Positions 17,208-27,079 of a stretch of DNA of 64,000 bases are shown piece after piece. The DNA comes from Bryobacter sp. CoA8 C33. GTDB taxonomy: Bacteria > Acidobacteriota > Terriglobia > Bryobacterales > Bryobacteraceae. The stretch is taken from positions 1 to 64,000 of the forward strand of contig JAINDK010000009.1 of the NCBI GenBank assembly GCA_019931185.1. Reading direction: 5' to 3'. The translations under genes and the position numbers were made by a program. The notes under the pieces are model-generated. The model did not search any database. It was not told where the DNA came from and saw only the letters and a program-made list of their open reading frames with translations. How positions within the stretch are numbered: position 1 is the first letter of the stretch; each line of letters begins with the position of its first letter.

Positions 17208-17945
17208 ATGCGAACCGTCCTGATCACCGGCGCCAGCAAGGGTATTGGCGCTGCCACGGCTGAATGTTTTTTTGCGGAAAAATCGCGGCTGCTGCTGCAT
17301 TATTCTTCTGACGGCGTGGGAGCGGAAGCCGTTGCCCAGCGGGCGCGCGAAGCTGGCTGCGACGCCGTCACCATCCAGGCCGATCTCACCAGCTTTGCCG
17401 GCGTGGAAGCCTTCTGCGAGCGGATCCGCGGCGAAGCCGTGGATGTGCTGATTAATAACGCCGGTTCGCTCATCGGACGGCACAAGATCCCGGACATGCC
17501 GGCCGCGCATTGGGAAGCGACGGTGATGCTCAACCTGTCGAGCGTGTTCTACATCACGCAGGCTGTTGTGCCGGGGATGATCGAGCGGCGGCGCGGCTGG
17601 ATTGTCAACGTCGGTTCGGTGGCGGGGCGTAACGGGGGCGGGCCCGGAGCAGCGGCGTACGCCACCTGCAAGGGCGCTGTTTCCGCTCTGACAAAATCGA
17701 TGACGAAAGAATTGGCGCCGCAGGGCATCCGTGTGAACTGCGTCGCCCCGGGTGTCATTACCACGCACTTTCACGAAGTGTTTTCCACGCCGCAGATGCT
17801 CGCGGTTTTCAAGGCCAATACTCCGGCAGGCCGCCTGGGCACCAGCGAGGAGACCGCCGACGTGATTTACTACCTCACCACCGATGCCTCGGCCTACATC
17901 CATGGTCAGACAATCGAAGTGAATGGCGGCATGTACTTCGCTTAA
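17208..17945 (+). CDS. SDR family NAD(P)-dependent oxidoreductase
   Basis: This 245-residue classical short-chain dehydrogenase shows the dinucleotide site TGASKGIG at residues 7-14 and NNAG near 85. A catalytic Ser-Tyr-Lys set follows (VGSVAGRNG, then AAYATCKGA). The PG segment after RVNCVAPGVITT and the C-terminal IHGQTIEVNGGMYF are typical of FabG/sugar dehydrogenases. The ATG at 17208 starts exactly before the Rossmann strand, and a longer upstream frame is antisense to rluB. It lies 12 bases before a Gfo/Idh/MocA gene, which suggests sugar or sugar-acid oxidation instead of fatty acid synthesis. The substrate is not determined. Confidence 0.9.
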   Translation: MRTVLITGASKGIGAATAECFFAEKSRLLLHYSSDGVGAEAVAQRAREAGCDAVTIQADLTSFAGVEAFCERIRGEAVDVLINNAGSLIGRHKIPDMPAAHWEATVMLNLSSVFYITQAVVPGMIERRRGWIVNVGSVAGRNGGGPGAAAYATCKGAVSALTKSMTKELAPQGIRVNCVAPGVITTHFHEVFSTPQMLAVFKANTPAGRLGTSEETADVIYYLTTDASAYIHGQTIEVNGGMYFA

Positions 17946-17957
17946 GGAGATCGCAGC

Positions 17958-19154
17958 ATGGGAACACGAAGAAGCTTTCTCGCTAGCGGCGGCGTAACGG
18001 CGTTTGCCGCGCAACGGGCCATCGGGGCCAACGAAAGGATCCGGCTGGGTATCATTGGGCCAGGCGCGCGTGGTCAGGAGCTTCTCAAGGACGCGCTGGC
18101 GCAGCCGAACGTTGAGTTGGGCTACGCGACGGACATTTATACGGCGCGGCTGCGCGAGGTCGAGACGATCGTTCCGGGCGTGAAGACCGCGTTTGATTAC
18201 CGCCGGCTGCTCGAGGAAAAAAATATCGACGCCGTGCTCATCGCTACGCCGCAACACCTGCACTGCGAGCATTTCACGGCCACGCTCGATGCCGGTAAGC
18301 ACTGCTATCAGGAAAAAACGATGGCCTTCACGGTCGCCCACGCCAAGCGCATGCGCGAGGCGCGGCGAAGGCAACCGAAGCTGACCGTGCAAATCGGGCA
18401 CCAAAGCTGCAGCTTCGGCCAGGCCCGGGATGCGGCTGCTTTTCTCGCCCGCAACAGCATGGGCAAGGTGACGATGATCGAAGCGAACATGTACCGCAAC
18501 ACGCCGCATGGCAAGCCGCAGTGGTCGCGCCCGGTCAAAGGCGACATGACGGCGGAGAACATTCTCTGGAAGAGTTTTCTCGGCGAGGCGCCGAATGTGC
18601 CTTTCGATGCGAACCGATACATCAACTGGCGTTTCTTCTGGGACTATTCCGGCGGCAACGTCTATGAGAATATGTGCCACCAGTTGAGCTTCTGGTACAA
18701 GCTGATGAACCTGAAGATCCCGGCGGCGGTGACGATGCGAGGTGGCGTTTACTTGTGGAAGGACGGCCGCGAGGTGCCCGATACGATGAACGTGACCATG
18801 GAGCACTCCGAAGAGATTTTGTTCAGTTGGAATTCCGGCTTCGGCAACGACCATCTGGGCTTTTCCGAAGCTGTGCTGGGCACAGACGCCACGCTTTTTC
18901 ACAACGGGCGAACCGTGCGGCTGATCCCGCAGAAAGTGAACCAGCCGAACGGGGTTGAAGAAGTCGGCGCGACACCGAGCGAACGCGGCGCGCACATGAA
19001 GAACTTTCTTGATTCGATCCGGGGCGGACAGGAAACAAACTGTCCCTTCGATGTCGGCTTCCGCGTTTCAATTGCCTGCCGGATGGCCGTGGACAGCTAC
19101 CGGCTGGGCAAGACCGTGAAATGGGATGCGGTGAAGGAAGAGACCTACAGCTGA
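17958..19154 (+). CDS. Exported Gfo/Idh/MocA family oxidoreductase
   Basis: This 398-residue protein begins with a twin-arginine signal (GTRRSFLASGGVTAF). An NAD(P)-binding fold follows (IRLGIIGPGARGQELL) with the family segments VLIATPQHLHCEH and KHCYQEKTMA, the latter containing the conserved Lys. The C-terminal alpha/beta domain includes NWRFFWDYSGGNVYENMCHQ. Such proteins act on sugars with tightly bound cofactor. AAGGAGA lies seven bases before the ATG. It probably forms an operon with the SDR. Its last 10 bases overlap the convergent NDH-2 fusion gene. Confidence 0.9.
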   Translation: MGTRRSFLASGGVTAFAAQRAIGANERIRLGIIGPGARGQELLKDALAQPNVELGYATDIYTARLREVETIVPGVKTAFDYRRLLEEKNIDAVLIATPQHLHCEHFTATLDAGKHCYQEKTMAFTVAHAKRMREARRRQPKLTVQIGHQSCSFGQARDAAAFLARNSMGKVTMIEANMYRNTPHGKPQWSRPVKGDMTAENILWKSFLGEAPNVPFDANRYINWRFFWDYSGGNVYENMCHQLSFWYKLMNLKIPAAVTMRGGVYLWKDGREVPDTMNVTMEHSEEILFSWNSGFGNDHLGFSEAVLGTDATLFHNGRTVRLIPQKVNQPNGVEEVGATPSERGAHMKNFLDSIRGGQETNCPFDVGFRVSIACRMAVDSYRLGKTVKWDAVKEETYS

Positions 19155-21187
19155 CCCAGCCGGCGGAGAACCAGGCTCATCAGTATCTCAAGGCGAACAT
19201 AACCGATTAGTTTCAGCTCACCTGGCGCGGCAACTACGGGCAGGCGCTTCAAGCTGCGTTCGCGCATCATCTCGGCAACGATGAGGGCTGAGTCGGACGC
19301 GGTTGCATAGAGCGGATTGGGCGTCATGATGTCGGCGACAGTCAGGCCTGAGCGTTCCGCTTCGTCCAGCATTGCCATGCGCTCGATGGCCGAGAGCAGA
19401 TCGGTGCGCGTCAGCACGCCGCTCAGTTGGCCATCGGCATCGACGACACAGAAGAAATCTGTTTTTTGCTGCTCGAAATGGGTGAGGACCTCGGCCATCG
19501 GCGTGGTTTGAGCGATCGGCGAGGACGGCAGCGGCTCAAGGCATTCCTGCATGCTCGTGCCCTCGAGGATGGCTGTCGACTGCGGTAGTTTCTGGCGGAT
19601 CTTTGTGCGGCGGCGAATGGCCAATTCGAGGTGATTCGCCAGTGGAGCCAGCACCTTCGACATGCGGGCGAACATGCCCTTGCCAATCACTGTAAGCTCG
19701 ACATCCGTGCGGGCCCGCACACTGGCCTGATGAAGACGATCCTCGAGCAGCGCCATCTCTCCGAAAAAGTCACCGGCGCCAAAGACGGCCAGACGTTCGG
19801 GTTCGCGCGCGGGGTCAAGCTGACGCAGCACTTCGACTTCTCCCTTTTCGATGACATAGAAGTCGGTGGCGGGATCGCCTGCCTTGAAGACAAAGCTGCC
19901 CGCGGGGATATAAGCGTCATGGATGCGGTTGGCGCTGTCGACTTTGACGCTCGTAATGTCGCGGGAAAAAAGCAGTTCCCAGGTCCAGTCCATGGCGACT
20001 TTCACCTTGCGAGAGAGAGTCGGCAACTTCATGAGGTAAACCGTCCGCCAGACCCACCAGGTGAAGAATCCGCTCAGCTTGAAGCCCATGATTTCGGCCA
20101 CGGCATTATGGCCACCGATGGCGCAGAGCAGTCCCAGCGGCTTGAAATAGAAGGGCTGCGTGGGCTCACCGGCCAGTGCGCGAACGATGTTGGCGGCACA
20201 CTGTTTCCCTTCGCGCTCGGCCAACTGACCAGTGGGCTGCGCCGGCTCGTTGTTGTAGGCATTTAGGATCAGGGCGCAATCGCCAACGGCCCAGGCATTG
20301 TCGAAGCCCTCGAGCCGCATGTCGGGGCGGGTCTTGAGCCGGCCCTTATCCTTGGCGGCGGCCATGCGCTCGACAAAGGGGTGGGGCGCGGTGCCGGTGG
20401 TGCCGACAACGGTTGCGGCGGGAAAGTGCGTGCCGTCGCTCAACGTCACGCCCTCGGCCGTCACCAGCTTGACGCGCTTTCCGAGCACGATCTCGACGCC
20501 GTTGTCTGCCATTTTGCGCCGTGTGAATTCGCGCAGCGGCGGCGAGACTTCCTGCAGAAGCTCCTCGCGGCCATGGATCAGAATGACGCGCGATTCCTTC
20601 GGGTTGATCGTCGGGTACCACTTTTCCGCGGCATTGACCAGGTCGTTGATTTCACCAGCGACTTCAACGCCCGAGAAGCCGCCGCCAATGACAGCAAAGG
20701 TGAGAAAGAACTGCCGTCGCGCGGTGCTCTCTTCGACGGCAGCCTGCTCAAGCTGCTGCGAGATTTGCGTGCGCAGGCGCACCGCATCGGCGACAGTTCG
20801 AAAGGGGAGAGCATGGTCCGCCATGCCCGGCACGGCCGTGAGATTGACTCCGCTGCCACAGGCGACAACGATCTGATCATAGTCAAGCGAGCGCTTGATC
20901 CCTTCGAAGGTTTCGTAAATAAGACGGTTTTCCGCCAGGAGGATGTCGACGACTTTTTCGCGGCGGCATTCCACGCCCGGAAGGGCCACCCGCAAGGGCG
21001 TAGCGGTTGCTTCGGGCAAAATCGAACTGCCGGCCACTTCGGCCAGCAGTGGCTGGAAGACCATGTAGTTCTCTTCGCTGAAGAGAATAATGCGGGCCTC
21101 GCCGGGGTGCAGCCGGGAGCGAAGCCGCTTGCCACAGGCCACGCCAGCAAAGCCACCACCAACAATCACGATCGTCTTCTGGACCAT
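19145..21187 (-). CDS. ndh: Type II NADH dehydrogenase fused to cyclic-nucleotide-binding and CBS domains
   Basis: This 680-residue fusion has three parts. Residues 1 to about 415 are an NDH-2 flavoprotein. FAD is bound at IVGGGFAGVACGKRLR and at WAVGDCALI, NADH at FAVIGGGFSGVEVAGE, and the membrane-anchoring tail is FFTWWVWRTVYLMKLP. Residues about 425-520 form a cNMP-binding fold (GSFVFKAGDPATDFYVIEKG, then GDFFGEMALLED). The usual phosphate-cassette Arg appears replaced (HQASVRA), so cAMP binding is uncertain. From about residue 535 two CBS motifs follow (SSPIAQTTPMAEVL and VADIMTPNPLYATASDSAL), which often bind adenine nucleotides. It would pass electrons from NADH to quinone without pumping protons. 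It follows the sulfatase gene by 12 bases. Confidence 0.92.
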   Translation of the reverse strand: MVQKTIVIVGGGFAGVACGKRLRSRLHPGEARIILFSEENYMVFQPLLAEVAGSSILPEATATPLRVALPGVECRREKVVDILLAENRLIYETFEGIKRSLDYDQIVVACGSGVNLTAVPGMADHALPFRTVADAVRLRTQISQQLEQAAVEESTARRQFFLTFAVIGGGFSGVEVAGEINDLVNAAEKWYPTINPKESRVILIHGREELLQEVSPPLREFTRRKMADNGVEIVLGKRVKLVTAEGVTLSDGTHFPAATVVGTTGTAPHPFVERMAAAKDKGRLKTRPDMRLEGFDNAWAVGDCALILNAYNNEPAQPTGQLAEREGKQCAANIVRALAGEPTQPFYFKPLGLLCAIGGHNAVAEIMGFKLSGFFTWWVWRTVYLMKLPTLSRKVKVAMDWTWELLFSRDITSVKVDSANRIHDAYIPAGSFVFKAGDPATDFYVIEKGEVEVLRQLDPAREPERLAVFGAGDFFGEMALLEDRLHQASVRARTDVELTVIGKGMFARMSKVLAPLANHLELAIRRRTKIRQKLPQSTAILEGTSMQECLEPLPSSPIAQTTPMAEVLTHFEQQKTDFFCVVDADGQLSGVLTRTDLLSAIERMAMLDEAERSGLTVADIMTPNPLYATASDSALIVAEMMRERSLKRLPVVAAPGELKLIGYVRLEILMSLVLRRLGQL

Positions 21188-21199
21188 ACTTACAGCGTC

Positions 21200-22546
21200 T
21201 CACCGCGGGTCGGCCCATGGGCGGGATGGAGACCAGGATGAGAGTGCCTGATTCCAGCGGGACCAGCGGCCCCGCAGTTCTTCCAGTTTGCTGTTGCGCT
21301 CAAGGGGATGCAGTTCATCGGGATCCCGGGCCAGGTCATAGACCTCTTCACGCAGCGGCTGGGATTGAATCCAGCGCAGATACTTGAAACGCTCTCCCCG
21401 CACACCCTCACTGCGGGGAATCACGACCTGCGGCGGATTACCACCAAAGAGGTGAGAGTAAAACCAATCCTTGCGCCAGCGCGGCTTCTCGCCGCGGAGC
21501 AACGGCGAGAGATCGCGCCCTTGTACCGAAGCAGGCACGGTGAGGCCGGCCAGTGAGAGCAGCGTGGGAGATATGTCGAGATTCAGGGTCATCTCACGGC
21601 GTGCGGCGCCGCGCAGCCGGGCGCCTGATCGCGGGTCGGCGATGATCAGCGGCGTGCGGATCGATTCCTCATAGAGATACCACTTGTCGGCCAGCCCCCA
21701 CTCGCCAAGGAAGTATCCGTTGTCGGAGGAGAACACGATGACGGTATTGCTTTCGAAACCGCGCCGGGCAAGCGTGGCGACGATATCGCCGACCACGGCA
21801 TCCACGCCGGCAATCAGACGGAAGTAGCTCTTCACGCTCTCCTGATAGTGCTCGGGAGTGGTGAAGCGCTTCTGCCAGCGCGCGCGGCTTTCGCTTGAGC
21901 GCACCGCCTCCGGCATCCGCGCGAAGAATTCCGGCGCGGCCTTCCGCGGCACGGGTACGTTGAGGTCACGATAGAGACCGGCTTCTTCCGGGTCATATAG
22001 ATACTGTTTCGGGTCTGGATCGCGGGCGTGCGGGGCGCGGAAGCTGACGCTGAGGCAGAAAGGCTGCGTCGCAGAACTCGACTCGAGAAAATCCATGGCC
22101 TGGCGGCCGAGTTCGCGGCTTTGTCCCACGCGCTCCGGGCCGGGGTTGCCGAAGCTGACATCGAAATGATCGCGAGGGGCTCCGTCTCCGCCGACGCCGT
22201 ATTTGCCGACGAAACCAGTGCGGTAGCCGGCCTCGCGCAACCGTTGCGGATAAGACAGCGCCAGCGTCTCCGGCCGCAGCGGCGTACGGAAGTCGCTGAC
22301 GCCGTGACTCTTCTCATGCAGGCCGGTGAGGATTGTCGCCCGGCTTGTGCAGCAAATCGCCGTGGCGCAGAAGTTGTTCACAAAGCGCACCCCGGAGGCT
22401 GCGATACGGTCTATGTTTGGCGTGCGAAGCACCGGGTGGCCGGCGCAACTCATCAGGTCGGCGCGCTGGTCGTCGGTAAGAAGAAACAGGAAGTTCGGCC
22501 GCTGTGGACGGTATGCCAATGCACTGAGAAACGCTCTTCGCTGCAT
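21200..22546 (-). CDS. Sulfatase (CxTSR variant of the formylglycine motif)
   Basis: This 448-residue type I sulfatase starts PNFLFLLTDDQRADLMS with the metal-binding Asp pair. The modification motif is ICCTSRATILTGL. Cys65 is the likely formylglycine residue, and Thr67 takes the place of the usual Pro. This CxTSR form appears, as I recall, in many environmental sulfatases. Further motifs are VGKYGVGG, NTVIVFSSDNGYFLGEWGLADKW and a C-terminal YDLARDPDELHPL. There is only a weak N-terminal export signal (QRRAFLSALAYRP). It lies upstream of the NDH-2 fusion in the same direction. The start is 27 bases from the divergent PSCyt gene. Confidence 0.9.
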   Translation of the reverse strand: MQRRAFLSALAYRPQRPNFLFLLTDDQRADLMSCAGHPVLRTPNIDRIAASGVRFVNNFCATAICCTSRATILTGLHEKSHGVSDFRTPLRPETLALSYPQRLREAGYRTGFVGKYGVGGDGAPRDHFDVSFGNPGPERVGQSRELGRQAMDFLESSSATQPFCLSVSFRAPHARDPDPKQYLYDPEEAGLYRDLNVPVPRKAAPEFFARMPEAVRSSESRARWQKRFTTPEHYQESVKSYFRLIAGVDAVVGDIVATLARRGFESNTVIVFSSDNGYFLGEWGLADKWYLYEESIRTPLIIADPRSGARLRGAARREMTLNLDISPTLLSLAGLTVPASVQGRDLSPLLRGEKPRWRKDWFYSHLFGGNPPQVVIPRSEGVRGERFKYLRWIQSQPLREEVYDLARDPDELHPLERNSKLEELRGRWSRWNQALSSWSPSRPWADPR

Positions 22547-22573
22547 CCGTCAAGAATATAAGATGGAAGCAGC

Positions 22574-25500
22574 ATGAGGCGATTTGCATTGGCTTTGGCG
22601 CTGGCGCGCGCCGCGGGTTGGGGTGCCGCGGAAGTGGAGTTTAACCGGGACGTCCGGCCGGTTCTTTCCGACAAGTGTTTCTCCTGCCATGGTGTCGATG
22701 CGAAAGCAAAGAACATTGCCCTGCGGCTGGATGTCGAGGCAATGGCGAAAGCGGATCTGGGTGGGGGGCGGCGGGCGATTGTACCGGGTGCGCCGGAGGC
22801 CAGCGAGATGATCCGCCGCATCAACTCCGAATCAAAGGCGAAGAAGATGCCGCCCGTCTTCACCGGGCATGGCTTAACCGATGCCGAGCGCGCCACTTTG
22901 ACAGAGTGGATCCGCCAAGGGGCGAAGTGGCAAAAGCACTGGAGCTTGATCCCGGCGGTGCGGCCGGCCGTGCCAGCGGCGAAAGGCGGCAATGCGATTG
23001 ATGCGTTTGTGCGCGCGCGGCTGGACAAAGAGAATCTCAAACCGGCAGCCGAGGCCAGCAGGGACCGTCTGATCCGCCGCGTCACTCTCGATCTCACTGG
23101 CCTGCCCCCCACCCCGGGAGAATTGAGGGAGTTTCTCGAAGACCGCTCCCCCCATGCTTATGACAAGCTTGTCGACCGTTTGCTCGACCGGCCGCAATAC
23201 GGAGAACGAATGGCGATGCGCTGGCTGGACCATGCCCGTTATGCCGACTCCAACGGATACCAGTACGACGGCGAGCGCGTGATGTGGCGCTGGCGCGATT
23301 ACGTGATCGATAGTTTCAACCGCAACAAACGCTTTGACCAGTTCGTGATGGAGCAAGTCGCTGGCGATCTGATGCCCGGCGCCACACTCGAGCAGAAAGT
23401 GGCAACCGGCTTTCAGCGCAACCACCGGGCGAATACGGAGCTGGGTATTGTCGCCGAAGAGTATCAGGTCGAATACGTCATCGACCGTGTCGAGACGAAC
23501 AGCGCTGTCTTTCTCGGCCTCACCTTCGGGTGCGCGCGCTGTCATAACCATAAGTACGATCCCCTGACGCAGAAGGAGATGTACCAGTTCTACGCCTACT
23601 TCAACAACGTACCCGAGCAGGGACGGGCGATGAAGTACGGCAATTCCCCGCCGATGATTGCCGATCCTCCCCAGCATCAGCGCGAGGCTATGAAACAAAT
23701 TGAGCGCGAGATCGAGCAGACGCGCCAGGGCTTGCGTGCCGACCCGCGCCGCGTCAGCGTCTGGCGCCAATCGCTGGCCGGCGACGGCTTGCGCTACTGG
23801 CATCCCGGGTTCGATCTCAAGCGAAAACTTTCTTTCGAAGATCCGGAGCAGACACGGGCCAATGCCGGAATCGTGCAATTTGTGCCGGGCCGCATCGGCC
23901 GCGCTGTGCAACTCGACGGAACGGCCTATCTTGATGCCGGCTTTGCCACCGCCAACTTCGATATCGAAGATCGCTTTACCGTCGCGTTTTGGGCACGCTC
24001 GGAGAAGACGCCGGACGGCGCCCTCTTTTCGCGGGCCAACGACAAGCCGCGGGGACGGGGCTTTGGGCTGGAAGCCCGTCAAGGGCATCTGCATGTTCAC
24101 TTCACCAGTGATTACGACGATGACGCGATTCGCATGACCAGCGACGATGCCGTGCTCGCGGCAGGACGCTGGCATCATGTGGCGCTGCGCTACACCGGGT
24201 CGCGAATGGCCGAGGGCGTGCGCGTCTACGTCGATGGCATGCCCGTTGCCATGAAGGTGGAACTCGACAACCTCTACCGGCCCCTGAACAATGGCGGCAA
24301 GGAGTTTCCCGAGCCGCTGCGCATTGGCGCCGGCGGCGGGCCCAATCGGCGTTTTGCCGGCCAGATCGATGAAATGCTGATCTGGGCGCGCACGCTGGCC
24401 GAGGAGGATCTGGCGCTGCTGGCCCGGGGGGAATTGCTGCGCGATCAGGATCTGGATTCGCGGCCGGTGCGGGAAGCTTGGCTCGAGAGCGCCGCTCCGG
24501 CCGCGCAACAGGCGCTGTGGAAGAAGTACGTCGAACTCGAGCAGAAGCGCGAAGCTCTCGAGCGCAGCTATCCAACGGTGATGATCATGGCCGAGAATCC
24601 ACGGCGCCGCGAAACACATATCCTGATTCGTGGTGAGTACAACAGGCCGGGCGAAAAGGTCGAGCCGGGCCTGCCTTCGTTTCTGCCTCCCCTGCCCGCC
24701 GGGGCGAGCAACGACCGCCTTGGCCTCGCCCAGTGGATGGTCGCGCGAGACAATCCGCTCACTGCCCGTGTCAATATCAACCGTTTCTGGCAGATGCTGT
24801 TCGGCACGGGCTTGGTGAAGACCACGGAGGATTTCGGCAGCCAGGGTGAATATCCTTCCCATCCGGAATTACTCGATTGGTTGGCCGTCGAGTTTATGGA
24901 ATCCGGTTGGGATCTGAAGCACATGGTGCGGCTCATGGTCACAAGCGCCACCTACCGGCAGGACTCGCGCACCACTCCCGAGCTTACGCAGCGAGACCCG
25001 GAAAACCGTCTGCTGGCTCACGGCCCGCGGCTGCGCCTGCCGGCGGAGGCGATTCGCGATCAGGCACTGGCCGTGGCCGGGCTCATGGAGAAACGCGTGG
25101 GCGGGCCGAGCGTGAAGCCGTATCAGCCCGCGGGCTTGTGGGAAGAACAATCCATGCAGAATATGGATTACCAGCAGGACCATGGCGAAGGGTTGTACCG
25201 GCGATCGCTCTACACGTACTGGAAGCGTACTATCGCTCCGCCGATGATGGTCAATTTTGATGCGTCGACGCGCGAGAGTTGCGTGGTGCGCGAATCGCGC
25301 ACGAATACGCCCCTGCAGGCGCTCAACCTGATGAACGATGTGACCTTTCTCGAGGCGGGCCGCCAGATGGGGCGGCGGATGCTTCAGGAGGGCGGGGCAA
25401 CGGACGAGGCGCGTATTCAATATGGAATGCAACTGCTGCTGGCGCGCCAGGCCAGGCCGCGTGAATTAGCGGTGCTCAAGGAGAGCCTCTCTTATCACCG

Positions 25501-25654
25501 TGATTACTTCGCCAGCAATCCAGCACGCGCGCGGCAATATCTGAACAAGGGTGAGTCGCCGCTCGATCTCCGGGGCAAGCCGGTGGAGCAGGCTGCCTAT
25601 ATGGCTTTGGCCAGCCTGATGATGAATCTCGATGAAGCGCTGACCAAGGACTAA
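22574..25654 (+). CDS. PSCyt1/DUF1549-LamG-DUF1553 cytochrome protein
   Basis: This 1026-residue exported protein has a signal peptide, then a planctomycete-type cytochrome domain with haem motif CFSCH (about residues 34-38). DUF1549 follows (AIDAFVRARLDKENL to CARCHNHKYDPLTQKEMYQF, a second CxxCH). A LamG/concanavalin-like insert lies at about 420-620 (RFTVAFWARSEKTPDG; GRWHHVALRYTGSRM). DUF1553 ends the protein (NPLTARVNINRFWQMLFGTG; ESRTNTPLQALNLMND). The role of these proteins is not established, but polysaccharide binding or oxidation is proposed from domain content. GGAAG precedes the ATG. The partner DUF1501 gene follows after 3 bases. Confidence 0.9.
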   Translation: MRRFALALALARAAGWGAAEVEFNRDVRPVLSDKCFSCHGVDAKAKNIALRLDVEAMAKADLGGGRRAIVPGAPEASEMIRRINSESKAKKMPPVFTGHGLTDAERATLTEWIRQGAKWQKHWSLIPAVRPAVPAAKGGNAIDAFVRARLDKENLKPAAEASRDRLIRRVTLDLTGLPPTPGELREFLEDRSPHAYDKLVDRLLDRPQYGERMAMRWLDHARYADSNGYQYDGERVMWRWRDYVIDSFNRNKRFDQFVMEQVAGDLMPGATLEQKVATGFQRNHRANTELGIVAEEYQVEYVIDRVETNSAVFLGLTFGCARCHNHKYDPLTQKEMYQFYAYFNNVPEQGRAMKYGNSPPMIADPPQHQREAMKQIEREIEQTRQGLRADPRRVSVWRQSLAGDGLRYWHPGFDLKRKLSFEDPEQTRANAGIVQFVPGRIGRAVQLDGTAYLDAGFATANFDIEDRFTVAFWARSEKTPDGALFSRANDKPRGRGFGLEARQGHLHVHFTSDYDDDAIRMTSDDAVLAAGRWHHVALRYTGSRMAEGVRVYVDGMPVAMKVELDNLYRPLNNGGKEFPEPLRIGAGGGPNRRFAGQIDEMLIWARTLAEEDLALLARGELLRDQDLDSRPVREAWLESAAPAAQQALWKKYVELEQKREALERSYPTVMIMAENPRRRETHILIRGEYNRPGEKVEPGLPSFLPPLPAGASNDRLGLAQWMVARDNPLTARVNINRFWQMLFGTGLVKTTEDFGSQGEYPSHPELLDWLAVEFMESGWDLKHMVRLMVTSATYRQDSRTTPELTQRDPENRLLAHGPRLRLPAEAIRDQALAVAGLMEKRVGGPSVKPYQPAGLWEEQSMQNMDYQQDHGEGLYRRSLYTYWKRTIAPPMMVNFDASTRESCVVRESRTNTPLQALNLMNDVTFLEAGRQMGRRMLQEGGATDEARIQYGMQLLLARQARPRELAVLKESLSYHRDYFASNPARARQYLNKGESPLDLRGKPVEQAAYMALASLMMNLDEALTKD

Positions 25655-25657
25655 ATC

Positions 25658-27079
25658 ATGCATCCGCTGCTTGCGACAAGACGACACTTCTTCCGCCGTT
25701 CCGCGACCGGCATCGGTCTTGCGGCGCTCGGCTCTCTGCTCGACGCCGAACAGGCTCCTGTTCATCCCCGCCTGCCCGGTTTGCCTCACCATGCGCCCAA
25801 AGCGAAAAATGTCATTCTGCTTTTTCAGCATGGGGCGCCAAGCCAGTTGGACCTCTTCGACTGGAAGCCAGCATTGGCGGCGCGGCGCGGCGAGAATCTG
25901 CCCGACTCGATTCGCATGGGCCAGCGGCTCACCGGCATGACGGCCTTTCAGGAAAGCTTTCCGACGGCGCCCACGATCTTCCGCTTCGCCCAGCATGGAC
26001 AATCCCGCGCCTGGTTGAGCGAACTGGTACCGCACATGGCCGCGCAGGCCGATGACCTGTGCTTTGTGAAGAGCCTGCACACCGAGGCGATCAACCATGA
26101 CCCGGCCGTGACTTTCATCCAGACGGGTTTTCAATTGGCGGGCCGGCCGAGCTTCGGCGCCTGGGTGGCCTACGGTCTGGGCAGTGAAAATCAAAACCTG
26201 CCGGCTTATGTCGTCATGGTCAGCCAAGGCAGCGGCAACACGCAGGCCCTGGCGGACCGCGCTTTCGGTTCCGGCTTTCTGCCCACCAAATTCGCGGGGG
26301 TGAAGTTTCGCGGCGGCGCTGACCCCGTGCTTTATTTGTCGGACCCGGAGGGTTACTCGCGCGAGGCCCGGCGGCGCTATCTCGATGATCTGGCGCGGCT
26401 CAATCAGATCCAACTCGACGACTACCAGGACCCGGAGATTGCCACCCGCATCTCGCAGTACGAGATGGCCTTCCGCATGCAGGCCAGTGTGCCGGAGCTG
26501 TCGGACCTATCCCAGGAACCCGAGTCCACGTTTGCGCTTTACGGGCCCGATTCCCGCAAGCCTGGCTCGTATGCGGCGAATTGCATTCTCGCCCGCCGTC
26601 TGGTCGAGCGTGGCGTGCGCTTCGTGCAGTTGTTTCATCGTGGTTGGGACCAGCACTCGAACCTGCCGAAGGAAATTCGCACTCAGTGCCGGGAAACCGA
26701 CCAGCCGTCGGCGGCCTTGGTAGCTGACCTCAAGCAGCGGGGCCTGCTTAAGGACACCATTGTCATTTGGATGGGAGAATTCGGCCGGACCGTCTACTCA
26801 CAAGGCACTCTGACGGAAACGAACTACGGCCGCGACCATCATCCCCGCTGCTTCACGGCATGGATGGCGGGTGGCGGATTCAAAGGTGGATTGACCCATG
26901 GGCAGACCGATGATTTCTCCTACAACATCACGGCCGATCCGGTCGATCTGCACGATCTGCACGCCACGATTCTGCATGCCCTCGGTGTCGATCATACCCG
27001 CTTGACCTTTAAGTTCCAGGGCCGGCATTACCGGCTGACCGACGTCAAGGGTCAGGTCGTTCAGCCGCTGTTCAGCTAG
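25658..27079 (+). CDS. DUF1501 family twin-arginine exported protein
   Basis: This 473-residue protein starts with a twin-arginine signal ([20 protein letters not shown]). DUF1501 follows, with [29 protein letters not shown]-type and [25 protein letters not shown] motifs. [11 protein letters not shown] and [17 protein letters not shown] come next, and the end is FRLTDV-like. The fold is related to the alkaline phosphatase/sulfatase superfamily, but no activity has been shown that I know of. It is coupled to the upstream PSCyt gene, a pairing seen twice more in this window. The 3' end overlaps the convergent membrane gene by 4 bases. Confidence 0.92.
   Translation: MHPLLATRRHFFRRSATGIGLAALGSLLDAEQAPVHPRLPGLPHHAPKAKNVILLFQHGAPSQLDLFDWKPALAARRGENLPDSIRMGQRLTGMTAFQESFPTAPTIFRFAQHGQSRAWLSELVPHMAAQADDLCFVKSLHTEAINHDPAVTFIQTGFQLAGRPSFGAWVAYGLGSENQNLPAYVVMVSQGSGNTQALADRAFGSGFLPTKFAGVKFRGGADPVLYLSDPEGYSREARRRYLDDLARLNQIQLDDYQDPEIATRISQYEMAFRMQASVPELSDLSQEPESTFALYGPDSRKPGSYAANCILARRLVERGVRFVQLFHRGWDQHSNLPKEIRTQCRETDQPSAALVADLKQRGLLKDTIVIWMGEFGRTVYSQGTLTETNYGRDHHPRCFTAWMAGGGFKGGLTHGQTDDFSYNITADPVDLHDLHATILHALGVDHTRLTFKFQGRHYRLTDVKGQVVQPLFS

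Noticed and set aside
22874-24862. 662-codon minus-strand frame
   Set aside because: Antisense to the PSCyt/LamG/PSD1 gene, whose domain motifs are unmistakable.
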